Below, piece after piece: positions 34,372 through 43,845 of a stretch of 64,000 nt of DNA. The position numbers were made by a program, and so were the translations under genes. The notes below the pieces were generated by a model. That model was not told the origin of the DNA, did no database searches, and saw only the letters and a program-made list of their open reading frames with translations. The DNA is taken from positions 1-64,000 of the forward strand of contig NZ_BOVQ01000005.1 in the NCBI RefSeq assembly GCF_018403765.1. The letters are read 5' to 3'. The DNA is from Lactococcus nasutitermitis (GTDB lineage: Bacteria > Bacillota > Bacilli > Lactobacillales > Streptococcaceae). The first letter of the stretch is position 1, and each line of letters starts with the position of its first letter.

Positions 34372-36185
34372 GTGATGGAACACGGCCCTATCAAAAAAAT
34401 TTGAAGCACTACCTGACTTTATCGGGAGTGCTTTTTATTTTGGGCTTTTGGTCGGGGGATTTTTTGACAGGATTACCAGGGCAAACGCTGACAGACCAGT
34501 TCAATAGCCTCTTTAATCACGGTTTATTAGAACTCCTGTCAGAGCAAAATTTCCAATTTCTATATGTTCCGACTTCGGTCGGTTTTTTATTTGCCCTCAT
34601 TGGCGGTTTTTCGGGACTGATTGCTTATGTCCGAAATAATGATCATGGCGTTTACCGCAATAATGAAGAACATGGCTCAGCGCGGCTTGCGCTTCCAGAA
34701 GAAATCAGCCATTTTGCGGACTTAAGACCTGAGAATAATATTATCTACACACAAAAAGCACGTATGGGGCTGATTAACCAAGCGATTGATTATCGCTACC
34801 AAAAAAATAAAAATATCGTCGTGCTGGGCGGTCCAGGCTCAGGGAAAACTTATACCTTTGTCAAGCCCAATCTCATGCAACTGCTGGGAAGTTATATTGT
34901 AACTGACCCGAAAGGCTTGCTCGTTCGGGAGTGTGGCAAAATGCTTGAAGAAAATGGCTATCAAGTCAAAATCTTTGATTTAGTCACGTTCTTGAATAGC
35001 GACCGCTTTAATATTTTCCATTATTTAGAAGATGAAATGGACGTGGATCGAATCTTTGGGACGATTTCAGAAGCGACGAAAAAAGGAGATAATCAAAGCG
35101 AAGATTTCTGGCAACGGGCGGAAGGCCTGCTTGCGCGCGCCATGATCACCTTTTTGTGGATTGACGGTCAAGATAATGATTATACGCCAGACCTTGGCAT
35201 GGTTTCAGAACTTTTCCGCCATATTGAACGCAAAGAGGCGAAGGTTCCAAGTGTCGTAGAGGAGTGGATGGAAGAACAAAACGCTCGCCACCCGAATAAT
35301 TATGCCTATAAGCAGTGGACACTCTTTAATGACCTTTTCAAAGCAGAAACGCGGTCAAGCGCGCTAGCGATTGCGGCGACCCGCTTTTCTGTCTTTGACC
35401 ATGAGAAAGTCGTCAATCTGATTGCGGAAGACACGATGGATATAGATTCATGGAATGAGGAAAAGACGGCGGTCTTTTTGGCTATTCCAGAAACAGATGA
35501 CAGCTATAACTTCATTGCGGCCATGTTTTTATCAACCGTTATGGAACGCTTGCGTAAAAAGGCAGATGAAGTGATGCAAGGCACGAGAACATTGTCAAAT
35601 GGGAAATCACTCTTACATGTGCGCTTTATCTTAGATGAGTTTGCGAACATCGGTCGGATTCCAAATATTGATAAAGCTTTGGCCACCTTTAGAAGTCGAG
35701 AAATGTCGATTGTGATCATCTTGCAAGCCTTGGCACAACTCAAAACTATGTATAAGAACGGTTGGGAAACTTTGTTGAATAGTTGTGACAGCCTGCTCTT
35801 TTTGGGTGGGGATGAGAAAGAAACCACAGCCTATCTCTCACAGCGTGCAGGGAAGCAGACCATTTCAATTCGGAATCGGACGCAAAATCACGGACGGTCG
35901 GGTGGTTCAACAAGCTATCAAAAGCAAGCTCGTGACCTCTTTACGTCTGATGAGATTGGGCGCTTGAATAACAATTCGGCTTTGCTTTTCATCTCAGGAC
36001 AGTATGTCTTTAAAGATAAAAAATACACGGTGGATGACCATCCGAATGCCGCATTATTGGCTCAAAACCCACAAGACCCAAATTGGTATTACTATAAACG
36101 CTATATGGATGAGGAGGAAGAATTTTTGGATAAAGCAACACAAATTATTGACCATGGTGTCATGACCCACGAGGAGGCGGCATAG
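34368..36185 (+). CDS. VirD4/TraG-type coupling protein (PcfC-like)
   Basis: 605 aa, inner-membrane ATPase that delivers the relaxase-DNA complex to the channel. Two N-terminal membrane segments (about 12-32 and 60-82: VLFILGFWSGDFL, VGFLFALIGGFSGLIAYV). Walker A GGPGSGKT is at 154-161 and Walker B FILDEFANIG has Asp423-Glu424. SRAGKQTISIRNRTQNHG follows. All motifs intact. Starts on the PcfB stop (ATGA) and ends directly against the methyltransferase ATG. Confidence 0.95.
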   Translation: MSDGTRPYQKNLKHYLTLSGVLFILGFWSGDFLTGLPGQTLTDQFNSLFNHGLLELLSEQNFQFLYVPTSVGFLFALIGGFSGLIAYVRNNDHGVYRNNEEHGSARLALPEEISHFADLRPENNIIYTQKARMGLINQAIDYRYQKNKNIVVLGGPGSGKTYTFVKPNLMQLLGSYIVTDPKGLLVRECGKMLEENGYQVKIFDLVTFLNSDRFNIFHYLEDEMDVDRIFGTISEATKKGDNQSEDFWQRAEGLLARAMITFLWIDGQDNDYTPDLGMVSELFRHIERKEAKVPSVVEEWMEEQNARHPNNYAYKQWTLFNDLFKAETRSSALAIAATRFSVFDHEKVVNLIAEDTMDIDSWNEEKTAVFLAIPETDDSYNFIAAMFLSTVMERLRKKADEVMQGTRTLSNGKSLLHVRFILDEFANIGRIPNIDKALATFRSREMSIVIILQALAQLKTMYKNGWETLLNSCDSLLFLGGDEKETTAYLSQRAGKQTISIRNRTQNHGRSGGSTSYQKQARDLFTSDEIGRLNNNSALLFISGQYVFKDKKYTVDDHPNAALLAQNPQDPNWYYYKRYMDEEEEFLDKATQIIDHGVMTHEEAA

Positions 36186-37160
36186 ATGAAACAGAAGTCT
36201 CCTAAAAACAAAACGCTTGATTGGCCGCTCAAAGACATTCCACAAGCGCAGCTAGCGAGGATATTAACAAAAGCCCATTCCTTAGAAAGCCTTGAAACGA
36301 TTATCAATCATTCCATTTGTGGTGAGTCGTTTGAGCTAATGAACCGTCTTCCCAAGCAATTTGCGGATTTAGCCATTGTGGACCCGCCCTATAATTTGAA
36401 TAAAACTTATGAGGGCAAGCCTTTCAAGAAGATGAGCGCTGCCGATTACCAAGCCTATACAGTAGCTTGGATTGAACGGCTAAAACCACTACTCAAAGAA
36501 AATGCGACGGTCTATGTTTTTGCGGACTGGGAAACAAGCTTAGAAATTGCCCCAATCTTTGCACAATATTTCTTGATCCAAAATCGAATTACGTGGCAAC
36601 GTGAGAAAGGACGAGGGAACTCTACCAACTGGAAAAATGGCATGGAGGACGTTTGGTTTTTAACCAATACCAAGGACTATACCTTTAATCTAGCCGAAGT
36701 CAAAATGCGCCATAAGGTACTGGCACCCTATAAGGAAAACGGACAGCCTAAAGATTGGCAAGAAACCCTAGAGGGGAAATTCAGAGATACCCTGCCCTCT
36801 AACTTTTGGTCAGATATTTCAGTCCCCTATTGGTCAATGCCAGAAAATACGGCACACCCTACCCAAAAGCCTGAAAAGTTGCTGGCAAAGTTGATTTTAG
36901 CCAGTTCTAATCGGGGCGACCTTATCTTTGACCCTTTTTCTGGTTCTGGGTCAAGTTTAGTCGTCGCCAAAAAGTTAGGACGACGCTACGTCGGAATTGA
37001 GCAAAGCTTGCGCTACACGGCTTGGGGCGAAGTGAGATTAAAGCGTGCAGAGCTAGACGCTACCATTCAAGGCTATGCGGCAGGTGTTTTCTGGGAAAGA
37101 AATACTTGGCTAGAGCAGAAAAAGAGTGCGAAAAACGAGAAAGGGGGTAAACATGGTTGA
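36186..37160 (+). CDS. solitary DNA methyltransferase (beta-class, DPPY)
   Basis: 324 aa. Catalytic motif IV IVDPPYNLNKTYEG (about 60-75) precedes the SAM-binding FDPFSGSGSSLVVAKKLG (about 245-262), the order of beta-class N6-adenine or N4-cytosine enzymes. AHPTQKPEKLL just before it is also typical. No restriction endonuclease is adjacent, so it is an orphan, perhaps shielding the incoming element from host restriction. Target sequence unknown. Begins on the base after the coupling-protein stop and overlaps the next gene by 8 bp. Confidence 0.88.
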   Translation: MKQKSPKNKTLDWPLKDIPQAQLARILTKAHSLESLETIINHSICGESFELMNRLPKQFADLAIVDPPYNLNKTYEGKPFKKMSAADYQAYTVAWIERLKPLLKENATVYVFADWETSLEIAPIFAQYFLIQNRITWQREKGRGNSTNWKNGMEDVWFLTNTKDYTFNLAEVKMRHKVLAPYKENGQPKDWQETLEGKFRDTLPSNFWSDISVPYWSMPENTAHPTQKPEKLLAKLILASSNRGDLIFDPFSGSGSSLVVAKKLGRRYVGIEQSLRYTAWGEVRLKRAELDATIQGYAAGVFWERNTWLEQKKSAKNEKGGKHG

Positions 37161-39330
37161 AATTCAAACGCATGAAAAACGGAAACAACTTTTAGACCAA
37201 GCGCAATCGGCGAATATCTTTCAGGTCGCCCAACAACTGGGCTTAAAGGCGCTTGGTTCAAATATGTATGAGTGGGAGGGACATCAAAGTATCTGGCTCA
37301 ACCCCAGAAAGAATCGTTTTAATTGGTTCTCAGAAAATTTGTGGGGTGGGCCTGTTGACTTAGTCAGTTTGGTTCTTTTTAATGCTCGAACTTTTGAGGA
37401 ACGTCGGGCGCACTTCAAAGAAGCAGTGGCTTACCTGACGCAGACGGACTGGCAAACGTTTGATGCTCAAAAAGTTCCAAAAGCACAACCTTTTCATTAC
37501 TACTTGAGAGATCAAGCCGACAAAAAACTTGCGGAGAAGTATCTCAGTGAAGAACGGGGGCTTTCCCAAGCAACCATTCAGTTTTTTGAAGAAAAGGGTT
37601 TGATTGCTCAATCTCAGTGGCGCAATACCCTAGAAGATGGCCGACATTTTTATGAGCCAATAGTGGTCTTTAAACATTTTGACAAACCCAACCACATGGT
37701 GGGAGCCAGCGTACAAGGCATTCAGGCTTATCCAGAATTACACAAGGATCACGCGAGTGGACACTTAAAACGGGTTTTGAAAAATTCAGGAGCTTATGGG
37801 GGCATGACGCTTGATATTGGTCAACCCGAACGCTTGATTGTTTTTGAAGCACCGATTGACTTAATGAGTTATTATGAGTTTCATCGGGCAGAACTAAAAA
37901 ATGTCAAGCTGATTTCTAGTGATGGTTATAAGCCCCAAGTCATCTCACGCTACCTTGCGGAGATTTACGGTCGTGAGGAGTTGACCCTTGCCCAAAAGGA
38001 GAAATTTTTAGAGGCCTTTGACCGCTTGGCGGGAAATATTGAGGGCTTGCCTGAGCATTTGATTACCTTTGCCTACGATCACGATGAAGCAGGGAAAACT
38101 TTTGCAAAACGGTTTATCGCTCAATACTCTAATGCTCCCAAATATGCACGGACAGATTTCCCACCGCTTCATGACGGACAAGCAAAAAATGATTGGAATG
38201 ATGAACTAAAAAGACAGAAAGGATTGATGACAATGAAAAATGAGCCTAGTGAAAAATCAGAAAAAAGGGAGAGCTTTCTAAAGTTACCTGAAACAGAACA
38301 AGCTTATCTTCTGCAAAAAGCTCGTGCGGACGAGGAGAAAAAGACACCGAATCAAACGACCGCCGCACAACATCTCCGTGAGTTGCAATGGAATTTCAAA
38401 AAGGAGGATCAAGCTCGCTTAGACGGGCTTTATGAGCAATTGATTGACCAAGAATTTTCTCCGCTTGACCTGCTTGCTTTAGAAGAAACACAGGACGAAA
38501 TGGTGCAAACGCTCCTTGAAGAAACCCAGCAATTTGACGATGAAATGACTAATCTCTTTACACAAGCCCCTCCTGCTCCTCAACCTCAAAACGAAATCCC
38601 TGGAAATCTAGTCGTTGAACAGGCGAAACAACCGCAGCCTACTCCCACCATTGAACCGAGGGAGACATCCCAAAAGGCAGAACCTATTAAGGAACCTCCG
38701 AGCGAGGTAAAAAGTCCCCTTACAAAAGAAGAGCTAGAAGCCCTACTCTCGGCGCATTTTTCAAAAATTGAGGGACTGGTCAACCAATTTAAAAAGGAAG
38801 TCTTGGAAAATAAGACCTTGTCAAAAGAGGAAACTCAAACAGAAGTCAAAGGGCTTATAGCACAGATTCATGAGCGCTTATTGGAGCTTGTGGATCAAGT
38901 AAAGGTAGCAATTCTCAATAAAAGAAATCAAATGGGAACGGCGCTCCAAGCCACAAGAATTTCTATGACCAATACCCTGAAATCGCCTTTTTTGAAATTG
39001 AGTCAAGAACTCCAAGCCATAAGTCAAAACCTGGCAAAGCGTTTCGCCTTGGAGGAACTACCAAAGACCCCTGAAAAAGTCAAAAGTAGAAAAGCATTGG
39101 CTGAGGAACTGTCAGAGAAGGCAAAAGTGATTGAGGCCTTGAAAGCCCAACTGGCGGCGCAAGGTCAAAAGCAGCCAGAAGATGAAAAGCCAAAGACGGC
39201 AAAAAAACGCTCAAAATCTAAAAAGAACTTTGACATGCGACTCCAACAGGCCAAAGAAACGGAACAAGAAAAAATAAAAGCCGTTGCCGCTCAAGGAAAT
39301 CTACCCGTCACTAAGGGAATTTCAGTCTAA
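37153..39330 (+). CDS. DUF3991/Toprim primase-like protein (PcfD-like)
   Basis: 725 aa from the ATG at 37153 with GGGGG upstream. The N-terminus has MYEWEGHQSIWLNPRKNRFN and NLWGGPVDLVSLV (the CHC2/DUF3991 region). A Toprim domain follows around 215-330, with RLIVFEAPIDLMSYYEF and ITFAYDHDEAGKTFAKRF. The second half (about 370-725) is a long Glu/Lys/Gln coiled coil. DUF3991-Toprim proteins accompany PcfC in pCF10-like elements and are thought to act in strand synthesis or processing. The iteron-like array follows its stop directly. Confidence 0.8.
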   Translation: MVEIQTHEKRKQLLDQAQSANIFQVAQQLGLKALGSNMYEWEGHQSIWLNPRKNRFNWFSENLWGGPVDLVSLVLFNARTFEERRAHFKEAVAYLTQTDWQTFDAQKVPKAQPFHYYLRDQADKKLAEKYLSEERGLSQATIQFFEEKGLIAQSQWRNTLEDGRHFYEPIVVFKHFDKPNHMVGASVQGIQAYPELHKDHASGHLKRVLKNSGAYGGMTLDIGQPERLIVFEAPIDLMSYYEFHRAELKNVKLISSDGYKPQVISRYLAEIYGREELTLAQKEKFLEAFDRLAGNIEGLPEHLITFAYDHDEAGKTFAKRFIAQYSNAPKYARTDFPPLHDGQAKNDWNDELKRQKGLMTMKNEPSEKSEKRESFLKLPETEQAYLLQKARADEEKKTPNQTTAAQHLRELQWNFKKEDQARLDGLYEQLIDQEFSPLDLLALEETQDEMVQTLLEETQQFDDEMTNLFTQAPPAPQPQNEIPGNLVVEQAKQPQPTPTIEPRETSQKAEPIKEPPSEVKSPLTKEELEALLSAHFSKIEGLVNQFKKEVLENKTLSKEETQTEVKGLIAQIHERLLELVDQVKVAILNKRNQMGTALQATRISMTNTLKSPFLKLSQELQAISQNLAKRFALEELPKTPEKVKSRKALAEELSEKAKVIEALKAQLAAQGQKQPEDEKPKTAKKRSKSKKNFDMRLQQAKETEQEKIKAVAAQGNLPVTKGISV

Positions 39331-39342
39331 AGAAGAAGAAAA

Positions 39343-39458
39343 CCACGTTTTTGAGGAGTAAATTTGGATCATTTATCACGTTTTCGAGGTGTAAAAATAA
39401 TGATTTTTCACGTTTTAACAAGCTAATTTTGCCAATAGTTCACGTTTTTGGAGGTTTA
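39343..39458 (+). repeat. four-copy iteron-like array, 32-33 bp period
   Basis: Copies start at 39343 (CCACGTTTTTGAGGAGTA), 39376 (TCACGTTTTCGAGGTGTA), 39408 (TCACGTTTTAACAAGCTA) and 39440 (TCACGTTTTTGGAGGTTTA). Spacings of 33, 32 and 32 bp are close to three DNA helical turns, so all sites face one side of the helix. It lies between the Toprim gene and the promoter of a small zinc protein. Could be an origin with iterons or a co-operative operator; no Rep protein is visible in the window. Confidence 0.75.
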
Positions 39459-39490
39459 CGAGCAAGAAAGTTCCCTTTTAAAAAATCTTT

Positions 39491-39519
39491 TTGTAAAAAA
39501 ATGGACTTTCTGATAAAAT
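39491..39519 (+). promoter_or_regulatory. promoter downstream of the iteron-like array
   Basis: TTGTAA at 39491-39496, 17-bp spacer, TAAAAT at 39514-39519 with an upstream TG. Transcription is expected near 39526, only 33 bp after the last repeat ends relative to the -35, so protein bound to the array could control it. Confidence 0.65.
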
Positions 39520-39549
39520 AGATGAAGAAAATGGCTGAAAAAGAATGGA

Positions 39550-39783
39550 TTGATCGTGCTAGAAAAAGAACAAAATGTTAGGGACGCAAAAGCAAGAAAG
39601 CGTTGGAATGAGCTATCCTTAGAGAGACAGAAGAAAATCCTATCAAGTGCTTGGTGTCCATCGTGCTATGGGCATGTGGATATGGACTTCCGTGATGTAA
39701 AGTTAAATGAGAAAGGCTTGATGATTGAGGGAATTTGTACACAATGTCAAAGAGAACTGACTGTTTTTTATCAAGAGAAATAA
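39550..39783 (+). CDS. small CxxC-CxxC zinc-ribbon-like protein
   Basis: About 75-77 aa. Two cysteine pairs, AWCPSCYGHV and GICTQCQREL, about 30 residues apart suggest a zinc ribbon. The start is uncertain: TTG 39550 or GTG 39556, neither with a ribosome binding site. Another frame starting at ATG 39522 (MKKMAEKEWIDR) sits right after the promoter and stops at about 39579, so a frameshift may have separated the true N-terminus. Followed by a strong terminator. Function unknown. Confidence 0.5.
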   Translation: MIVLEKEQNVRDAKARKRWNELSLERQKKILSSAWCPSCYGHVDMDFRDVKLNEKGLMIEGICTQCQRELTVFYQEK

Positions 39784-39807
39784 AAAGTATAAGTAAATAA
39801 ACCAAAG

Positions 39808-39844
39808 AAGCACTTGACCCAAAAAGGTCAAGTGCTTTTGTTTT
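39808..39844 (+). terminator. terminator after the zinc protein gene
   Basis: AAGCACTTGACC at 39808-39819 pairs perfectly with GGTCAAGTGCTT at 39826-39837, followed by TTGTTTT. Confidence 0.85.
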
Positions 39845-39889
39845 ACTCAGGAAATGATTGTTTTCTGAAACAGAATAATAGGAGATGAG

Positions 39890-42800
39890 ATGAACAATAA
39901 CAAATTACTTGAAAGACGTTTAGAGCAGTTAAACGCTTTAGAACTTCCCAATGGTGTAGCACTTTGGTCAGCGCTCGAACCCATGGAATTAAGGATTGTA
40001 AAAAATGAAGCAACACAGGAACTGGAAGTTATGGATTATAATGCGAATGAGGTTATCAAACATAGCTCTAATCCTCAAACCATTCTAAGCGCCATTTTAA
40101 ATCATTCAGCTTTTAAGGACTATATGGAACTTTACCTAGAAGAAAGCCTAAGTCCTGAAGATTTATTCAAAAAATTATTAGGGAGTGAAGCAGATGAAAT
40201 CAAGCGTATCAAACGCGATATTCATGCTTTGGACAAACAGTTTCCGTATCTCTCAAAGATGGTTGAAGAGGCAGGAATACAGATTAAACCCTATAAAGAA
40301 ATGCCTACAAGAGTGCAGCAAGACATTCAAGAGTGGGAAGATGAGATTGATGAGGATAAACTTTATTATACAACTGCAGATGAAACGGAAGGTTTTTCAG
40401 ACCTTTCAGATGTTTTGCTTTATTGGTACAGTGATCAAGATTTGTCAAGTGGCTTTATGGAAAAGGTTCCCCAAGGAGGAATACTTGATGACTTGCTTGA
40501 ACAGGGGGTTAGTCGTGAAGAAGTTGAGGGCTATCGCTCCATTTTAAGACTTGCGGAGCGGGACGGTTATCTTAATGCCGCAGATCTCAGAGAGATTGGG
40601 GTACTGGTAGAAGAAAAATATTATGCGGTTTACGATACACAGTACAATGATTTTAGAACACTTGGAGTTTTTGAAACGAGTGACGAAGCGATGGAAGCTG
40701 CGGCAGACCATTTTGTGAACGTCCTAGAACCTGAAGTTTATGAAGAAATGGGTGGCGAAGCACATTTTTATCGCTCAACTGCTAAGGAAGATGGAGAGTT
40801 ACTTGGTTTTACAGCGGTAGAAATTAGTGCTAAAGAAGCAGAGTTGCTTAATCAAGCAAGCCAATTAAAATATTTTATTTATTACCATGACAGTTATACG
40901 GGACTTGGTGATACCTACAAAAAATTTCCTTCTATTAACCGAAATCGAACCGATATTTACGGAGTAGATTTGCAAACGGGTCAACAATTATCAGGTGAAC
41001 CTGTCAAATTTGACAAAAGGCCTAACCCGTTAGCTAGAGAATTTTTAGAAGGGGCTTTGGGCTATCTGCGTATCAATGGCGAATTGTCTGTAGAAGAACG
41101 GGAGGAAGTGGCGCAGCTTGGTACACCTGTTACGCCACGGACAGACCAAGAACTCAATTTAATTTTACAAAATGATTGGTTCAAGGATTTGTACGATGTT
41201 TTTGACGATGAATTGAACTATTTTAATGGTGTAAAGAATGCAGAATTGACCCGATTGGACATTGAAAATGAGATTTCAAACTATTTGGAGAGTCACCCTT
41301 TTCATTTAGATTTGCCTACGCTTTATTCATTGGCACAAAAAGGCGGAACAATGGGCTTTACTGCTCCGAGTGGCGCAAGTGAGGGGGAGATGGATTATGC
41401 TAACCCTGAGACGGTTCGCACCATTTACGACAATCTCTTAAAGGAACAAGGCTTGCAAGAAACCTTAGAAAGTCTGGGCATTGTGGAGACCAAACAACTT
41501 CAAAAAATACTTATGGATCATCAGGCCTTATTGACACAGCGGCTTGATTTGAGAACTTGGGCGTTAGAGATGATGCAAGAGGTTGAGGGAGGGGCAGAAA
41601 TTGTGGGTGAGCTTCCTTTACTCAAAGCGTCGGATGAAATCGCCACGACTTTTTATAATCCCGTTTACACAGACGGCAAAATAATCAGTTTTAGTATTAT
41701 TGAGCGAGGTAAGCAAGGATATTTTGAACCTATTGGTTACGATATGTCAGGAAATGAAGAAGTCGAATTTTCAGATATGGATGTTGAAGAAATTGAAACT
41801 CTTGAACAGGCGAGTCCAGAGGAGCGAGAACAATTTCAATTTTATATGGACAATTACCCTCGTTATCAAGCGAAACAACAGGAGGAACTTGCGGGGTTAA
41901 GGCTCAAAAACTTAGCTCTGATTGAAGAAATTGGGCAATTTCCCAATTCTATGCTAGAAAAGGACGGTGTTTTATCCAGCCAAGACAGTTTATTGGATAA
42001 AGAATTTCAGTTGATGTTAGTTCAGGACTATCGGAAAGCTTTTTCCCAAGACCCCAGAATAGAAATTAATTTACCAGGACTTAGCTTTGAGTCCGTTAAC
42101 AACTATTCGGATACAGACTTTATTCTTTTTAGTAAACACCGTCATCAAGCCGTTTTCTATGTTGGGGAAGAAGTTGAGGGCGTAGTAGATTTTCTTTATC
42201 GCAAGCTAGACGCTACACCTGAGTTAAGAACAGAGTGGGATAAAAAGCTTGAATGGGTTTCAAACTTTAATCAAGAAAAATATGAGGCCATTCAAGATTG
42301 GATGATGGATCATCTTGAATTTACGGAGCACTATCATGAGTCAGTTGATATACCCATTATATTTAATCGGGGAAAGTATGAGGGACCCGATGATTATTCT
42401 AGTGACCGCTCTTACCTTGATGACACCACAGATTATTGGGTGGACTATGAGGGAAGTATTGCAGAAATTGGGTATGAACCAGGGGAAATTGCGAGCTTAG
42501 AAAAACATGAGCTACCCTTTGAGGCAGTCGTTGAGATTTTAGAAGCTGTGGATTTGACAGCTGGAAAGGTGGTGGAAATGCTAGAAGTAGAAAAGGGGAT
42601 GAAGCTAGGCGAGTCGATTCTGAAAAGTGAAGCACCAAAACAAAGTTCAATCGGCTATTATCAAAAAGTAATAGATCAAACAGTCTATGCGACAGGAACT
42701 ATTCAAGGCAGGGACATAGAAAAGATAGAGTATTATGAAGAGCAATCTTTTGAAGCATTTGAGATGTCTCGCTTGACAGACAAAGAACTTGTGGCCTTAA

Positions 42801-43126
42801 CTCTTAATCTCATTCATCAAATTTATGATACGACGCGGGACATCAATGAAATGGAAAGTGACGATCCTGATAGACAAGACGGTATGAATGATTACGAAAA
42901 TGAACAAAAGAGTTATGACAAACTCTCTTTGGAATGGGAAAGTCGTGGTGTTAATGTTCCTCTGCGTGCCGCGTCATTTGATGCGATTGAGACAGAAGAC
43001 AGCGAACCATTTGCTCATTATTTTGAGGAGTCGTTGTCTGATTACTTAACGAGAGGGGCTATCAACTTCAAAGAAGAATTTCCTTTGCCTCAAAAAGATA
43101 ATCATTCATCTATCCATTTGAAATGA
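39890..43126 (+). CDS. 1078-aa acidic protein of unknown function
   Basis: Very acidic, soluble, no membrane segment and no catalytic motif I recognise. AGGAGATG lies before the ATG at 39890. Internal segment YYAVYDTQYNDFRTLGVFET looks like a small beta domain. The C-terminal 120 residues (GRDIEKIEYYEEQSFEAF, RLTDKELVALTLNLIHQIYD, YDKLSLEWESRGVNVP) clearly match the C-terminus of the giant methylase-helicase protein downstream. Large acidic proteins of this sort on mobile elements can be anti-restriction or polyvalent proteins delivered with the DNA; that is inference. Confidence 0.65.
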   Translation: MNNNKLLERRLEQLNALELPNGVALWSALEPMELRIVKNEATQELEVMDYNANEVIKHSSNPQTILSAILNHSAFKDYMELYLEESLSPEDLFKKLLGSEADEIKRIKRDIHALDKQFPYLSKMVEEAGIQIKPYKEMPTRVQQDIQEWEDEIDEDKLYYTTADETEGFSDLSDVLLYWYSDQDLSSGFMEKVPQGGILDDLLEQGVSREEVEGYRSILRLAERDGYLNAADLREIGVLVEEKYYAVYDTQYNDFRTLGVFETSDEAMEAAADHFVNVLEPEVYEEMGGEAHFYRSTAKEDGELLGFTAVEISAKEAELLNQASQLKYFIYYHDSYTGLGDTYKKFPSINRNRTDIYGVDLQTGQQLSGEPVKFDKRPNPLAREFLEGALGYLRINGELSVEEREEVAQLGTPVTPRTDQELNLILQNDWFKDLYDVFDDELNYFNGVKNAELTRLDIENEISNYLESHPFHLDLPTLYSLAQKGGTMGFTAPSGASEGEMDYANPETVRTIYDNLLKEQGLQETLESLGIVETKQLQKILMDHQALLTQRLDLRTWALEMMQEVEGGAEIVGELPLLKASDEIATTFYNPVYTDGKIISFSIIERGKQGYFEPIGYDMSGNEEVEFSDMDVEEIETLEQASPEEREQFQFYMDNYPRYQAKQQEELAGLRLKNLALIEEIGQFPNSMLEKDGVLSSQDSLLDKEFQLMLVQDYRKAFSQDPRIEINLPGLSFESVNNYSDTDFILFSKHRHQAVFYVGEEVEGVVDFLYRKLDATPELRTEWDKKLEWVSNFNQEKYEAIQDWMMDHLEFTEHYHESVDIPIIFNRGKYEGPDDYSSDRSYLDDTTDYWVDYEGSIAEIGYEPGEIASLEKHELPFEAVVEILEAVDLTAGKVVEMLEVEKGMKLGESILKSEAPKQSSIGYYQKVIDQTVYATGTIQGRDIEKIEYYEEQSFEAFEMSRLTDKELVALTLNLIHQIYDTTRDINEMESDDPDRQDGMNDYENEQKSYDKLSLEWESRGVNVPLRAASFDAIETEDSEPFAHYFEESLSDYLTRGAINFKEEFPLPQKDNHSSIHLK

Positions 43127-43140
43127 TAGATTTGCTTAAA

Positions 43141-43172
43141 AATTAACAAAAAATAGGTGCTTTTTGTTAATT
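43141..43172. promoter_or_regulatory. perfect 12-bp inverted repeat, terminator and/or operator
   Basis: AATTAACAAAAA at 43141-43152 and TTTTTGTTAATT at 43161-43172. The right arm runs into the -35 of the next promoter, so it may both end the 1078-aa gene and bind the AbiEi autorepressor. Confidence 0.6.
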
Positions 43173-43199
43173 GAAAATAGAGAAGAATATTGGTATAAT
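43171..43199 (+). promoter_or_regulatory. promoter of the second AbiE pair
   Basis: TTGAAA at 43171-43176, 17-bp spacer ending TGG, TATAAT at 43194-43199, 40 nt before the ATG. Confidence 0.8.
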
Positions 43200-43239
43200 A
43201 GTAATAAGTGAGCTGTAACGATTGTAGAGGTAAAAGATA

Positions 43240-43845
43240 ATGAGGTCGGTGAAAGAAAAAATCGAGGCGAAAATTAAAGCCTCTCCACGAGGAAAAATTT
43301 TTGTTATTTCAGATTTTGAAAAATTAGGAGCTTATAATTCCATAAGGATTGCCCTGTCTGAACTTTCTAAGGAGGGACTATTAGAAAGAATTCATCTCGG
43401 AATTTATCAAAAGCCAAAATATAGTGAGCTTTTTGGACAAAATATTCCAGCAACACCAGATGAAATTGCAAAGGCAATCGCTCGTAAGAATAATTGGAAG
43501 ATTGCGCCTGCTAAAGACTTAGCCCTTAATCTATTAGGCCTAGATACCCAAGTTCCTAATCACTATGATTATATTTCAGACGGACCCACTAAAAAGGTTC
43601 AGTTGGAAGATGGACGGATTATCTCTTTCCGTCATGTCACGCAGCGCGAAAGCCTCATGGCTGAGACATCATCACTCGTCATTGAAGCCCTAAAGCAATT
43701 AGGCGAAGAAAATGTTACAGAGCCTGTTTTGAAGAAAATTGTCTCAAAATTAACAGACAACCAACTCAAACGCCTAGAAAAAGACGCTAAAAATTCTCGT
43801 GTTTGGATTAAAGAAAAAATTAAACAAATGAAAGAGGTCGCTTAA
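43240..43845 (+). CDS. AbiEi-type antitoxin (DUF6088-like, pair 2)
   Basis: 201 aa; AGAGGT precedes the ATG at 43240. The N-terminal winged helix (FVISDFEKLGAYNSIRIALS, LERIHLGIYQKPKY) is followed by NNWKIAPAKDLALNLLGL and SFRHVTQRESLM, which fit the DUF6088/AbiEi antitoxin family. It is not close in sequence to the first pair's antitoxin, so the two modules were acquired separately. Stop overlaps the toxin start (TAATG). Has its own promoter with an inverted repeat at the -35. Confidence 0.8.
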   Translation: MRSVKEKIEAKIKASPRGKIFVISDFEKLGAYNSIRIALSELSKEGLLERIHLGIYQKPKYSELFGQNIPATPDEIAKAIARKNNWKIAPAKDLALNLLGLDTQVPNHYDYISDGPTKKVQLEDGRIISFRHVTQRESLMAETSSLVIEALKQLGEENVTEPVLKKIVSKLTDNQLKRLEKDAKNSRVWIKEKIKQMKEVA

